This document shows positions 40,457 through 51,169 of a stretch of 64,000 nucleotides of DNA, piece by piece; positions within the stretch are counted from its first letter, which is position 1; every line of letters starts with the position of its first letter. Origin of the DNA: an uncultured Flavobacteriales bacterium. GTDB lineage: Bacteria > Bacteroidota > Bacteroidia > Flavobacteriales_D > Crocinitomicaceae. The position numbers and the translations under genes were made by a program. The DNA is taken from positions 25,522 to 89,521 of the forward strand of contig CAJXMN010000001.1 of NCBI GenBank assembly GCA_913056215.1, in the 5' to 3' direction. Under the pieces are notes generated by a model. The model was not told the DNA's origin, ran no database searches, and saw only the letters and a list, made by a program, of their open reading frames with translations.

Positions 40457-41077
40457 ATGACGGTTATAGGTATTTGCGGTGGAAGCGGTTCTGGAAAAAC
40501 AACATTACTCAACCGATTGGCATCATATTACAAGGGTTATAATCCTTCCGTATTTTCCATGGATAATTACTACAAACCCATTGAAGAACAACAGAAAGAT
40601 AAAAACGATATCGTGAATTTTGACTTGCCCACTGCGCTCAATCGAGAACAACTGGTCGATGATCTGCAGCGTCTGATTAAGGGTGAAAGTATAGAGGTCT
40701 TCGAATACCAATTCAATGCGGGAAACAAACACGTGTTAATTACCATTGAACCCTCTGAATTAATTATTGTTGAGGGATTATTCGTCTTTGAGTACCACAA
40801 AGTCCACCAACTGCTTGATTTTAGCATTTTTGTGGATGTCGATCCAAGTATTCAGCTCGACCGGCGAATCTACCGCGATCAAGAATCAAGGGGTTATTCG
40901 CGGGAAGAAATACTCTATCAATGGGATAATCATGTTGTACCCTGTTACAATAATTATCTAGCTCCACATGAGACAAAAGCTGATTTTATTTATCACAACG
41001 ATAGTCGTTCTGAAAGCGATTTTGACCGTTTGAAAGGCACCTTGGAGCCAATTTTGCCCGAAAAACGCAATCAATAG
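40457..41077 (+). CDS. udk: Uridine kinase family protein
   Basis: P-loop GICGGSGSGKTTLLNRL; IIVEGLFVF. Confidence 0.88.
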   Translation: MTVIGICGGSGSGKTTLLNRLASYYKGYNPSVFSMDNYYKPIEEQQKDKNDIVNFDLPTALNREQLVDDLQRLIKGESIEVFEYQFNAGNKHVLITIEPSELIIVEGLFVFEYHKVHQLLDFSIFVDVDPSIQLDRRIYRDQESRGYSREEILYQWDNHVVPCYNNYLAPHETKADFIYHNDSRSESDFDRLKGTLEPILPEKRNQ

Positions 41078-41100
41078 AAATGCTAACACCAAAATAGAAA

Positions 41101-44100
41101 ATGTGGTATCGTAAAAACTATTTTTTATGGCTATTCGCTGCAATTTTCAGTATTCTTTGCTCTTGGATGCTGTTTGCCTGGACGTATTCGTTCAATACCG
41201 CTGAAGCGAAATCAGAGATAGAAGATGCGGTAAAAGACCTCATAAAAAAACAAGTGGAGTACGTCGATGTCCTGGAAGAAGAAGTTGTCGAAAAGGATAA
41301 TCGAGCGCTTTGGACTACAACCCTGCATCAAACGACTGACTTCTTGGTCAACATTGTTCAATCCGATTCACTCGTATTTTGGAATAATAATGTACTTCCC
41401 GTAGAAGAGCTCGTTCATCGCGTTGATTCCCAGTCAAAATCACAAGTGGTGCGTTTATCAAACGGGTATTATTTGGTGAGCCGCGATCAAAAATACGACC
41501 TCAATTTATATGTAAGTACAAAATTACAACACGATTATTATTTTGAGAATGATGACCTTCAGAACAAGCTCACAAAATGGGTCGATATTCAACGAAGTAC
41601 GGAATTCAGTTTACAACCAAAGCAAGATTATCAGCCCATTAGATACGGAGGGAAGGAACTGTTTTATGTGAAATTTGATGAAAAAGCTACACTTTCTACG
41701 AGTAAAGAATTGCTCATTTTTCTATTCTACGCCTTTGGTTATATCAGTGTTTTTATTGCTCTCGGACTTTTTCTAATGCGGTTCACGAAATCTCACTCAT
41801 GGTTCATTTTTATTTTTCCATTGGCTATATTGACGCTTCGGTTCCTTGAAGTCCATTTCAACTGGATCGCTTTATTTGCGAATTTTGAGTTATTTGACCC
41901 TAACCTATACGCAAGTTCCGTATGGTTTCCTAATCTGGGAAGCCTTGTGCTAACGATGTTGACCATTGTAGTTGCCGGCTGGTGGATTTTAGCACACCTC
42001 AAAAAAGACAGAAAACAAACACAATTTTCGGATGGTCTCTATATTTTACTTTATCTCGCCTTATTGCCGTTTTCTTACTTTGTGAGTGTTCTATTCGAGT
42101 CGCTGGTACTAAACAGCTCAATATCAATGGTTATCGACGAAGTTTTTTCATTGTCGATACACTCATTAATTGCACTGCTGGTCCCAGCAACTCTTTTTTT
42201 GCTCTATTATTTGCTCGCCCGAAGGATTATCGAAAAACTCATTGCTGGAAATACGCGCTTAACCGTGCTAACGATTATCTGGTTCTTGTCCAGCAGTATC
42301 TATTTTTTATTGGAGATTTTTCTTTTTCAAAAAAACATATACAACGCGTTATGGGCTATTTTACTGAATGCTCTACTCTTTTATATTATCGCCAGAAAAT
42401 TCTCATTGCAACAATTGCGATTTCAGTTACTAATTCTTGCAGTCCTTAGTTTCTACGGCGCATTCATACTTTTTGAAAGCAATCAATCGAATGAACATCA
42501 AAAAAGAGAATTATATGCGAATCAATTGATTAGCGATCAAAATCCAGCCATGGAACTGGAATTTCGAAGCACCTTGAAAGAATTAAAAACTTCAGAAGCA
42601 TTTCGGAATACTGTATATCATGCCGATGAATACGCCGCATCTGAGTTTGCTTTAGCTCTTGAAGAGTGTTGTTTTGGCGAATTCTGGGAGCGTTACGAAA
42701 TGGAATATTATTTTTTCGACCAAAGTGGAGAGGTTATCGTGAATTATGCCAATAAACAAACACACTCAAACCGTGAATTAGATACATTAATTGAAACACA
42801 TACTCGCTTATCTAGCATTGCTGACAATTTATTCTACGTCGAAGATTATATCGATCAGTTAAGTTATATCTCAAGAGATACATTAAAACAAAAAGATGGC
42901 ACGCGTTATACTTACTATATTTTGTTTCGTTCTAAAAAGATCCCTGAACATATTGGTTTTCCGCGATTACTCATGAATGAAAAATCCTACGCACTCGATG
43001 ATTTAGCAGAATATTCCATAGCGCGCTATTCGGGCGAGAAACTCGTTATGCGTTTTGGAAATTACAACTACCCCACTTCTCGAAAAGCCTTGATGCAGCA
43101 GCTGGGAAAAAATGATGGTTTTATGCAAAGCGATGAAATGAGTCATTACATACAAACGCAAGGTAAAGATCAAGTGGTGGTCATTTCGAAACCACAGAAA
43201 CAGGTGATCGCTAAACTCACCACCTTTTCATACCTCTTCCTGTTTTTCGGTGTGTTTAGTGGGTTGGTAGCTCTGATCGCTCAATTCTCTTATTCAAAAA
43301 ATTGGTGGAACTGGCCGTTGTCCTTTAGAATTCAACTCATTATGGTAGGTATTGCGGTTACTTCATTTATCATTTTTGCCATAGTAGCAGGAAAATATGT
43401 TAAACGTCAATACAATACCTATACCCTGGAAAATTTAAAAGAGCGAGTGGCATCCGTTGAAACAGAGGTCCGTCAAAAATTAGGTGACAAGGACACTCTC
43501 GACGCCGTTGTCCTTGGAGATTATATGAACTATATTTTGAAAAAATTCTCTAATGTATTCGTGACAGATATTAACTTGTACAATCCTTCCGGTCGTTTAC
43601 TAGCCACTTCTCAACCCAAACTATATCAAAAAGGTATTAGCTCAAAACAAATGAATCAACATGCTTTTGCCTCCCTATCAATCAACAACAGAAGTGAGTT
43701 TGTGCACCGCGAAAATATGGGCGAACTTAGCTATCTCTCGGCCTATGTTCCTTTCGAGAATAACAATGGAAAATTACTCGGACACTTAAATCTGCAGCAC
43801 TTTGCTAAGCAAAATGCATTCGAGAAGCAGATCAATGACTTCATCGTGGCCATTATTAATATTGCGGTTCTCTTATTGGTCATAACCGTTGTGATTGCCA
43901 TATTTGTGTCAGGATGGATCACCAAGCCGCTGCGCCTCATTCAGGAAAGTTTCCGTAAAGTTGAGTTAGGAGCTATGAACCAGCCGATCGACTATAAGGG
44001 AGACGATGAAATTGGAGCGCTCGTCAAGGATTATAACGAAAAACTAGCTGAACTCGAGTTAAAAGCAATGCAATTAGCCAGAAGTGAGCGCGAAACAGCG

Positions 44101-44769
44101 TGGCGCGAGATGGCCAAACAAGTCGCTCATGAAATAAAGAATCCGCTGACGCCTATGCGATTGAGCCTGCAACACTTTGAACGTTCTTTTTCACCTGAAG
44201 ACCCTAATGCAGAGCAAAAAATTCAAAAAATTGCTGCCTCCCTAGTGGAACAAATAGATGCCCTTACCAAAATTGCCAACGAGTTTTCCAACTTTGCTAA
44301 AATGCCCAAAGCCAATGAAGAAGAACTCGACCTCGTTCCCCTTCTGGAGCACATGAGTGATCTTTATTCTTCGAATAATGTCACCATTGAATTCTCGAAC
44401 TCGATTCAAAGTAACGCCTTCATATTTGCTGATAAAGATTTGTTGGTACGCGTATTCAATAATCTATTGAAAAACGCGATTCAAGCTTGTGAAGACAAAT
44501 CAAACCTCCTTATCACAATCGTCCTTCAAGAGCAGAAGGAACATCTGCACATCATCATTAAGGACAATGGAAAAGGTATTCCGGAAGCCATTCAAAATAA
44601 AATTTTCGTGCCGAATTTCACCACCAAAAGCACTGGAACCGGGCTAGGATTAGCTATGGTTAAACAAATTATAAGTAACCACAATGGAGAAATCTGGTTC
44701 GAAACAAAAGAAGGTGAAGGGACAGACTTCCATATAAAACTGCCTAAACTATCAACAAATTCTAAATGA
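41101..44769 (+). CDS. Large multi-TM HAMP-containing sensor histidine kinase (NtrY-like)
   Basis: HAMP region, MAKQVAHEIKNPLTPMRLSLQHFERSF H-box, HATPase GTGLGLAMVKQII. Confidence 0.92.
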   Translation: MWYRKNYFLWLFAAIFSILCSWMLFAWTYSFNTAEAKSEIEDAVKDLIKKQVEYVDVLEEEVVEKDNRALWTTTLHQTTDFLVNIVQSDSLVFWNNNVLPVEELVHRVDSQSKSQVVRLSNGYYLVSRDQKYDLNLYVSTKLQHDYYFENDDLQNKLTKWVDIQRSTEFSLQPKQDYQPIRYGGKELFYVKFDEKATLSTSKELLIFLFYAFGYISVFIALGLFLMRFTKSHSWFIFIFPLAILTLRFLEVHFNWIALFANFELFDPNLYASSVWFPNLGSLVLTMLTIVVAGWWILAHLKKDRKQTQFSDGLYILLYLALLPFSYFVSVLFESLVLNSSISMVIDEVFSLSIHSLIALLVPATLFLLYYLLARRIIEKLIAGNTRLTVLTIIWFLSSSIYFLLEIFLFQKNIYNALWAILLNALLFYIIARKFSLQQLRFQLLILAVLSFYGAFILFESNQSNEHQKRELYANQLISDQNPAMELEFRSTLKELKTSEAFRNTVYHADEYAASEFALALEECCFGEFWERYEMEYYFFDQSGEVIVNYANKQTHSNRELDTLIETHTRLSSIADNLFYVEDYIDQLSYISRDTLKQKDGTRYTYYILFRSKKIPEHIGFPRLLMNEKSYALDDLAEYSIARYSGEKLVMRFGNYNYPTSRKALMQQLGKNDGFMQSDEMSHYIQTQGKDQVVVISKPQKQVIAKLTTFSYLFLFFGVFSGLVALIAQFSYSKNWWNWPLSFRIQLIMVGIAVTSFIIFAIVAGKYVKRQYNTYTLENLKERVASVETEVRQKLGDKDTLDAVVLGDYMNYILKKFSNVFVTDINLYNPSGRLLATSQPKLYQKGISSKQMNQHAFASLSINNRSEFVHRENMGELSYLSAYVPFENNNGKLLGHLNLQHFAKQNAFEKQINDFIVAIINIAVLLLVITVVIAIFVSGWITKPLRLIQESFRKVELGAMNQPIDYKGDDEIGALVKDYNEKLAELELKAMQLARSERETAWREMAKQVAHEIKNPLTPMRLSLQHFERSFSPEDPNAEQKIQKIAASLVEQIDALTKIANEFSNFAKMPKANEEELDLVPLLEHMSDLYSSNNVTIEFSNSIQSNAFIFADKDLLVRVFNNLLKNAIQACEDKSNLLITIVLQEQKEHLHIIIKDNGKGIPEAIQNKIFVPNFTTKSTGTGLGLAMVKQIISNHNGEIWFETKEGEGTDFHIKLPKLSTNSK

Positions 44770-44899
44770 TAGGCCAATGTTATTAGCTATTAGCAAGAAA
44801 TGTGCAATGTAATTTGTCACACGTCTATGCTATCGACTCTAGTTGTGCAGCTCTTCTTTCGAATACTCAATTATTATTGCTCTTGCTAGAAGTTTATAA

Positions 44900-45560
44900 C
44901 TATACCTCTTCAAACACCACTAACAAAATATACACCACAGCTGGAATGATTAAAAGAGTGTTCATAATAAGTTCAAAAGGGTCTGAGTAAGATCCTTCGT
45001 AACGATGTAAACAGATCACGGAGACAGTACAAAACAAAGGCCCACTGTTAAAATAAAAAGCATATCAGTATTCAGTGATTCTTGAGAAGATTGCATTGAC
45101 GATTTTTCTAAACGCTCCTGTTGAACAAGGAATTGTTTCACATCCAACAATTGTAAAAAACCTCCTGTGTTTTGCTCCGTATCAGTATCATTCAAAGCCA
45201 ATGAATTGGAGGCAGAAAGCGTTTTACCCACGTCGGTTTTCTGATCTGAACCATGACCTTTCGGAAGTGCATCGGCAACTTCCTTTTTAATCAATGCTGA
45301 TCCAGAAGCAGCATTTGCCTCCGCTTGTTGAGCCAAATAACAGGTGTGTTCTTTTTGTTCGGCTATTGGATCGGATGCTTTTTTGTAAGCATTGCTACCG
45401 TATCGTTTCGTTCTTGCTCCACACTTTGACTCGTGCGCATTTGCACATTAGGAATGGCTTCCTGACTGAATGGTTGTCTTTTTTCTTAATAAAACCATCC
45501 AGACGTATACTTTCATTTTTGAAAAAGACTATCTTTCACAACGTGATTGACAGTACCACA
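44900..45560 (-). pseudogene. Decayed coding sequence with several frameshifts
   Basis: Coding-like segments in different minus frames in one linear order: QPFSQEAIPNVQMRTSQSVEQERNDTVA, NAYKKASDPIAEQKEHTCYLAQQAEANAASGSALIKKEVADALPKG..., SLNTDMLFILTVGLCFVLS, LHRYEGSYSDPFELIMNTLLIIPAVVYILLVVFEEV*. Confidence 0.5.
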
Positions 45561-45666
45561 GCTATCTTAACTAGTTGATAGCATACAGAATAGCACAAAC
45601 CGCTTCATATCTTTTTAGAATATGATAAGAGGCGACAATCTATTACATAATTGATCTATAAATTTA

Positions 45667-46437
45667 TTAGTCTTTGGTAGAAGCTTTTGCTTTGAAGTAT
45701 TCACGATTCATGCGTGCAATGTTCTCTAATGAAATTCCTTTAGGGCATTCCACTTCGCAGGCACCTGTATTTGAGCAGTTTCCAAAACCTTCAGCATCCA
45801 TCTGATTCACCATACTTTGAACCCGCTCCTCAGCTTCTACCTTTCCCTGAGGCAGGAGTGCATATTGCGAAATTTTAGCAGAAACATAAAGCATTGCTGA
45901 ACTATTCTTACATGATGCTACGCAAGCACCACATCCAATGCATGTAGCCGCATCGAAAGCACGGTCAGCATGCTCTTTCTGAACAGGTAGCGAGTTGGCA
46001 TCTTGTGTATTACCGGAGGTATTCACAGAAATGTAACCACCTGCGTGTTGAATACGATCAAAAGCGCTTCTGTCTACTGCGAGATCTTTCACTACAGGAA
46101 ATGCCTTCGCTCGGAAGGGCTCAATATAAATGGTGTCTCCATCCTTGAACTTACGCATGTGTAATTGACAAGTGGTTACGCCGCGATCTGGACCGTGAGC
46201 TTCTCCATTAATATAGAGCGAGCACATCCCGCAGATCCCCTCACGACAATCGTGATCGAAGGCGACTGGTTCTTCACCTTTTTCTATCAACTGATTATTC
46301 AAAACATCCAACATCTCCAGAAAAGACATATCTGGTGAAATATCACTGATAGGATAGTCAACCATTTTTCCCTTAGAATTGGAATTTTTTTGTCGCCATA
46401 TTTTTAATGTCAAATTCATAGCTTCATCTTTTATCAT
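45667..46437 (-). CDS. sdhB: Succinate dehydrogenase/fumarate reductase iron-sulfur subunit
   Basis: [33 protein letters not shown]. Confidence 0.96.
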   Translation of the reverse strand: MIKDEAMNLTLKIWRQKNSNSKGKMVDYPISDISPDMSFLEMLDVLNNQLIEKGEEPVAFDHDCREGICGMCSLYINGEAHGPDRGVTTCQLHMRKFKDGDTIYIEPFRAKAFPVVKDLAVDRSAFDRIQHAGGYISVNTSGNTQDANSLPVQKEHADRAFDAATCIGCGACVASCKNSSAMLYVSAKISQYALLPQGKVEAEERVQSMVNQMDAEGFGNCSNTGACEVECPKGISLENIARMNREYFKAKASTKD

Positions 46438-46473
46438 TCAACGAACAATTGAATACCAACTGCTCTGAATCTT

Positions 46474-48477
46474 TTATTTGTAACTTCTCGTTTTCAATTC
46501 AATGTTTTCGTAAACAAGATCTTCCTTATGTAAAACAGCTTCGCTGGGTTCCCCTTTATACTCCCAGGCCGCTACATACTTATAGTTTTCGTCATCGCGT
46601 TTCGCCTCGCCTTCTTCTGTTTGAGACTCTTCTCTAAAGTGACCACCACACGATTCTTCTCTTTCGAGCGCGTCTTTAGCAAATAGTTCTCCCAACTCCA
46701 TAAAATCGGCAACGCGTCCAGCTTTAGCTAACTCTTCGTTAAATTCATTGCGCGTACCAGGGACGCGAACGCCTTTCCAGAATTCTTCTCGCAACGCCTT
46801 AATCTCATCAATTGCTGATTTCAAGGTCTCTGCATTTCTAGACATTCCGCATTTGTTCCACATTATTTTACCGAGGCGCTTGTGATAGAAATCGACGGGT
46901 TTTTCTCCTTTGTTATTTACAAAATAATCCAATCGTTCAATCACTTCTTTCTCAGCCAGCTCAAACTCCTTCGTGTCAGTAGAAATTGCTCCAGTACGTA
47001 TATCTCCAGAAAGGTAATCTCCAATCGTATAAGGCAATACAAAATAGCCGTCCGCTAATCCTTGCATCAATGCAGAAGCCCCGAGACGGTTCGCGCCATG
47101 GTCAGAAAAGTTGGCCTCTCCAATTGCATAAAGCCCAGGAACGGTAGTCATTAAATTATAGTCAACCCAAACACCTCCCATCGTATAGTGAACAGCGGGG
47201 TATATCATCATGGGTGTTTCATAAGGATTTTCATCGACAATTTTCTCGTACATCTGGAAAAGATTTCCATATTTATTCGCAACAGCCTCCTTACCGAGCT
47301 TCTCAACGAGAGATTTGTCATTTTCATCGAGCCCTTTAACATGTGCAGCTTCTTTTCCGTAACGCTCTATAGCAGAAGAAAAGTCAAGGTATACTGCCTC
47401 GCCAGTTTGATTGACCCCATATCCAGCATCACATCGTTCTTTTGCAGCTCGCGAAGCCACGTCACGTGGAACGAGGTTGCCAAACGCAGGATAACGTCGC
47501 TCCAGGTAATAATCGCGATCTTCCTCTTTAATCTGTGTAGGACGCAATTTTCCTGATCGAATCGCTTCTACATCTTCTTTTTTCTTCGGCACCCATATAC
47601 GACCATCGTTACGCAGCGACTCCGACATCAGCGTCAATTTCGCCTGAAGGTCTCCCGATACTGGAATGCATGTCGGGTGTATCTGCGTGAAACATGGGTT
47701 AGCAAAATAAGCTCCTTTCTTATGAATCTTCCATGCCGCAGAGGCATTACTGCCCATTGCGTTTGTTGATAAGAAGAAGATGTTACCGTAACCACCAGAA
47801 CCAACTACCACGGCATGAGCTCCGTGGCGCTCAACTTCCCCAGTCACTAAATTCCGGGCAATGATTCCACGAGCCTTTCCATCAACCTTAACGACATCCA
47901 TCATTTCATGACGGTTGTACATTTTAATTTTTCCTCGACCAATTTGGCGATTCATTGCAGAGTAAGCTCCTAACAAAAGCTGCTGTCCCGTTTGACCTTT
48001 CGCATAAAAAGTTCGAGAGACGAGTACTCCTCCAAAAGAACGGTTGTCTAACAAGCCACCATATTCACGTGCAAAAGGAACTCCTTGAGCTACGCATTGG
48101 TCAATAATGTTCGCTGAAACTTCAGCCAAGCGATAAACATTGGCCTCTCGCGAACGGTAATCACCTCCCTTTACAGTATCGTAAAACAAACGGTAAATCG
48201 AGTCACCATCACCTTGATAATTTTTAGCGGCATTGATCCCACCTTGCGCTGCAATCGAGTGTGCTCTTCGCGGCGAATCCTGAAAACAAAAAGCCTTCAC
48301 ATTGTAACCAAGCTCTGCGAGAGTTGCCGCTGCAGAGCCACCTGCAAGTCCAGTCCCCACGACAATAATATCAATATTACGTTTGTTGGCAGGGTTTACT
48401 AGATTAATGTTGTTTTTATGATTGGTCCACTTATCCTTGAGTGGTCCTTTTGGTATATTTGCGTCTAAAGTTGCCAT
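46474..48477 (-). CDS. sdhA: Succinate dehydrogenase/fumarate reductase flavoprotein subunit
   Basis: [36 protein letters not shown]. Confidence 0.97.
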   Translation of the reverse strand: MATLDANIPKGPLKDKWTNHKNNINLVNPANKRNIDIIVVGTGLAGGSAAATLAELGYNVKAFCFQDSPRRAHSIAAQGGINAAKNYQGDGDSIYRLFYDTVKGGDYRSREANVYRLAEVSANIIDQCVAQGVPFAREYGGLLDNRSFGGVLVSRTFYAKGQTGQQLLLGAYSAMNRQIGRGKIKMYNRHEMMDVVKVDGKARGIIARNLVTGEVERHGAHAVVVGSGGYGNIFFLSTNAMGSNASAAWKIHKKGAYFANPCFTQIHPTCIPVSGDLQAKLTLMSESLRNDGRIWVPKKKEDVEAIRSGKLRPTQIKEEDRDYYLERRYPAFGNLVPRDVASRAAKERCDAGYGVNQTGEAVYLDFSSAIERYGKEAAHVKGLDENDKSLVEKLGKEAVANKYGNLFQMYEKIVDENPYETPMMIYPAVHYTMGGVWVDYNLMTTVPGLYAIGEANFSDHGANRLGASALMQGLADGYFVLPYTIGDYLSGDIRTGAISTDTKEFELAEKEVIERLDYFVNNKGEKPVDFYHKRLGKIMWNKCGMSRNAETLKSAIDEIKALREEFWKGVRVPGTRNEFNEELAKAGRVADFMELGELFAKDALEREESCGGHFREESQTEEGEAKRDDENYKYVAAWEYKGEPSEAVLHKEDLVYENIELKTRSYK

Positions 48478-48489
48478 AGTCTCAAAAAA

Positions 48490-49158
48490 TTAATGTGCGT
48501 TCATATAAAGTACTACTGCTGTGATAATGAATCCCAAAGGAATGACAATGGAATAAATCACGCCAAATTTTTTCAATCCATCAATGTACTTGTTATTTTG
48601 ACCGATCGACTGAAACGCTGATCCAAAACCGTGAAGCAAATGCAACGCCAGCAAAATAAATGCTACGATATAAGCAATAACGCGATAAGGATTTTCAAAC
48701 TTGTGTAACAGCTCTGAATAATAGCGATTGGGGTCCGCAGCATTCATTTCAATATACTTATAATTTATTTCTGGAATCCAAAAATCGATGAAGTGAAGCA
48801 CGAGAAATGCAAGAATCACCAATCCTGAATAAATCATATTTCTTGACATCCAACTGGAATTTGCGCCACCACTATTACGTTTGTAGCTAATTGGCCTCGC
48901 TGCTCTGTTACGCGCTTCAAGAATGAAGCCCATAATAAAGTGAAAAACCACAGCGAAAATTAATATGGGCTGAGCAATAAACTGAACCACTACATTGGTT
49001 CCCATAAAATGCGAAAGTTCATTAAACGTTTCCGGGCTAAAAACTGCTGTAAAGTTAATTGTCAAGTGTTGCAACAGAAAGATCATGAGAAACAACGCTG
49101 AAAGCGCCATTGCGAACTTCCGTCCAATCGATGAATTAAAAAAACCTGATTTACTCAT
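48490..49158 (-). CDS. sdhC: Succinate dehydrogenase cytochrome b subunit
   Basis: Membrane protein directly upstream of sdhA; LALHLLHGFGSAFQSIGQNN. Confidence 0.92.
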   Translation of the reverse strand: MSKSGFFNSSIGRKFAMALSALFLMIFLLQHLTINFTAVFSPETFNELSHFMGTNVVVQFIAQPILIFAVVFHFIMGFILEARNRAARPISYKRNSGGANSSWMSRNMIYSGLVILAFLVLHFIDFWIPEINYKYIEMNAADPNRYYSELLHKFENPYRVIAYIVAFILLALHLLHGFGSAFQSIGQNNKYIDGLKKFGVIYSIVIPLGFIITAVVLYMNAH

Positions 49159-49360
49159 AAGTCTACACTATATTTCTTATTTCTTTAACAGCAAATTTAA
49201 AGGTAAGTTTGAGTTTTTATGCAATTTTGACTTATTTAGAATGTTTTTAGATAAACTGATAGTTGTCAGTTTTTTTGCTTCTACTTCATGAATAAAGCTC
49301 ATCTATCAGTCTTACATTAAGTGAAATGCACTACTAGCCGACAGGGGCGCTATCAACCTC

Positions 49361-51025
49361 CTATAAAAGTGTTCTTCCTCTCTCCGTCAGACGATAGCGT
49401 TGTTGCTTACTTTTTTCATATTCCGGAATCGTAAACCTCAACAAGCCCAAATCCATCAGTGGTTTAATGTAAAAGCGTTTATTACGCGTTTGATAGCTCA
49501 GCCCCAGCCCCTCTTCGAGCATTGATCTTCCTTTTTGAGGCTTCGCTTCACAAAAGCGCAAAAGTGCCAAGTGTTTAGCATCTAATTGATCTATACTATA
49601 CTCCGTTTCTTTTTTTCGATTACTTCGATAGCCTTCCTGCCTCTCTTCCAGGGTCAAATGCTGAGAAGGAATATCGCCAATTTCTTCCATTAACCAATCT
49701 AGATACGATTCAATACGTGCACTTAGGAAATAAGGTAAACTCAATAAATAATACGTTTTCCCTTCTCGTGTTTTGAGTTGGTCAATTTGCCGTTTTCCTG
49801 CATAAAAGCGAATCGCATAGTTCAATGGTGAGCGATCCATAAAAACGTGCAATGATTTTAAGGTTCCTGTGGCACCCGACTTCACCTCGATTGGGATTAA
49901 ATTTCCTTGGTAACGATAGAGGTAGTCTATTTCTGCATCCGATTGTTTCTTTTGACGGACCCAAAAGTGTAGTTTATCCAAACTCAATGATTGAAACGAA
50001 AGCAATTCTTGACCGACCAAATGTTCAATCAATGTCCCGTTATAGACTTTGTTGAGATCATCAGTTCCAATGACTTCTTGCTGTAAACCAGCAAAATAAT
50101 TGATCAATCCACTATCCAAAAATTGGATACGTGGCGTTTTTTTATAGTCAGGTGCTAAAGGAAGCGTAGTTCCAGTATCCGGATACAAAATATGCAATAA
50201 GTGCGTTTTTTCGAGCGCACGCAGCACCTCTCCAATTGCTTTTGACGGATAGTTTGAATTTCCAAAACGCTGAAAAGTTGTACGGTGACCTGCTTTTAAC
50301 ATAGACTGATGAATGCAGAATCGAATCAATTGCAGTTGTTGCTCACTTTTCGCATATTTTTCGGCATCCTGCAAATAAGAACTGATCAGTGCATCATAGA
50401 TAGGACCAAGCGCCGTAATGTCGCGGTGCGTTATATAATGTTGAATGATTTCTGGCATCCCGCCCAATAAGGCATACGTATGAAATGCTCGTAACAGTGC
50501 TTTTTCAGCATATTTTTCGATGGGCGTTTTTAGGTATTCCTCAAGGAGCTGATTTTCTCTTGTTGCTCTCAGAAATTCTTCGAAAGAAACGGGGCGCAAC
50601 ACTTTGTACTCGACCCGACCAACTGGGATGGTGAGGTTTTTACCTAAAAGGGTTTCCAACATGCTTCCTGCTGCAATTACTGCTAGACCAGGCATTTCTT
50701 CCTTAAAATAACGCAAAAGGTTCACTACTTCTGGTGACTCCTGAATTTCATCGATAAACAACAAGGTACTTTCAAACGCATTCAGTCGCATTCGTTTTTC
50801 TAGAAAAATGCGCGTGATTAATTGATCAATATCTGAAGTCGATTCAAATAATTCGGCATCTTTCGATCGTTCCAAGTTAACGTAAATATATTGCTCGAAT
50901 TGTTTGCCAAATTCATGAATGAGTGTCGTTTTACCAACTTGCCGGGCACCACGAATAACCAGCGGCTTGCGCGATGAGGACCTACGCCATTGTTCCAGTG
51001 CTTTTATTTGTGTGCGATAAAACAT
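49361..51025 (-). CDS. ATP-binding protein (AAA_14 / DUF4143)
   Basis: RKPLVIRGARQVGKTTLIHEFG; LLFIDEIQ; DUF4143-like C-terminus. Confidence 0.92.
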   Translation of the reverse strand: MFYRTQIKALEQWRRSSSRKPLVIRGARQVGKTTLIHEFGKQFEQYIYVNLERSKDAELFESTSDIDQLITRIFLEKRMRLNAFESTLLFIDEIQESPEVVNLLRYFKEEMPGLAVIAAGSMLETLLGKNLTIPVGRVEYKVLRPVSFEEFLRATRENQLLEEYLKTPIEKYAEKALLRAFHTYALLGGMPEIIQHYITHRDITALGPIYDALISSYLQDAEKYAKSEQQLQLIRFCIHQSMLKAGHRTTFQRFGNSNYPSKAIGEVLRALEKTHLLHILYPDTGTTLPLAPDYKKTPRIQFLDSGLINYFAGLQQEVIGTDDLNKVYNGTLIEHLVGQELLSFQSLSLDKLHFWVRQKKQSDAEIDYLYRYQGNLIPIEVKSGATGTLKSLHVFMDRSPLNYAIRFYAGKRQIDQLKTREGKTYYLLSLPYFLSARIESYLDWLMEEIGDIPSQHLTLEERQEGYRSNRKKETEYSIDQLDAKHLALLRFCEAKPQKGRSMLEEGLGLSYQTRNKRFYIKPLMDLGLLRFTIPEYEKSKQQRYRLTERGRTLL

Positions 51026-51046
51026 TTTACGTTATTCATTTCAACA

Positions 51047-51054
51047 CAAATATA
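51047..51054 (-). promoter_or_regulatory. Bacteroidota-type -7 element TATATTTG upstream of the DUF4143 ATPase
   Basis: CAAATATA on plus strand, ~22 bp from the start codon. Confidence 0.5.
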
Positions 51055-51060
51055 CAAAAC

Positions 51061-51159
51061 AACCTTATAGTAAGGGTTAATAATAAGCTTTTTAACACTA
51101 AAGTAAGGGTTATTTTAAGTGTTTTACAGCCCAAAGTAAGGGGTGTTTGTTCTAAATAA
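51061..51159 (-). repeat. Three direct repeats at 33-bp spacing in promoter region (minus: AACCCTTACT)
   Basis: AGTAAGGGTT at 51069 and 51102, AGTAAGGGGT at 51135; starts 33 bp apart both times. Confidence 0.8.
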
Positions 51160-51169
51160 AACTTGCTCA

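Noticed and set aside
49336-49348. ACAGGGGCGC string near the end of the DUF4143 gene considered as a third REP-like element
   Set aside because: No matching inverted arm nearby.
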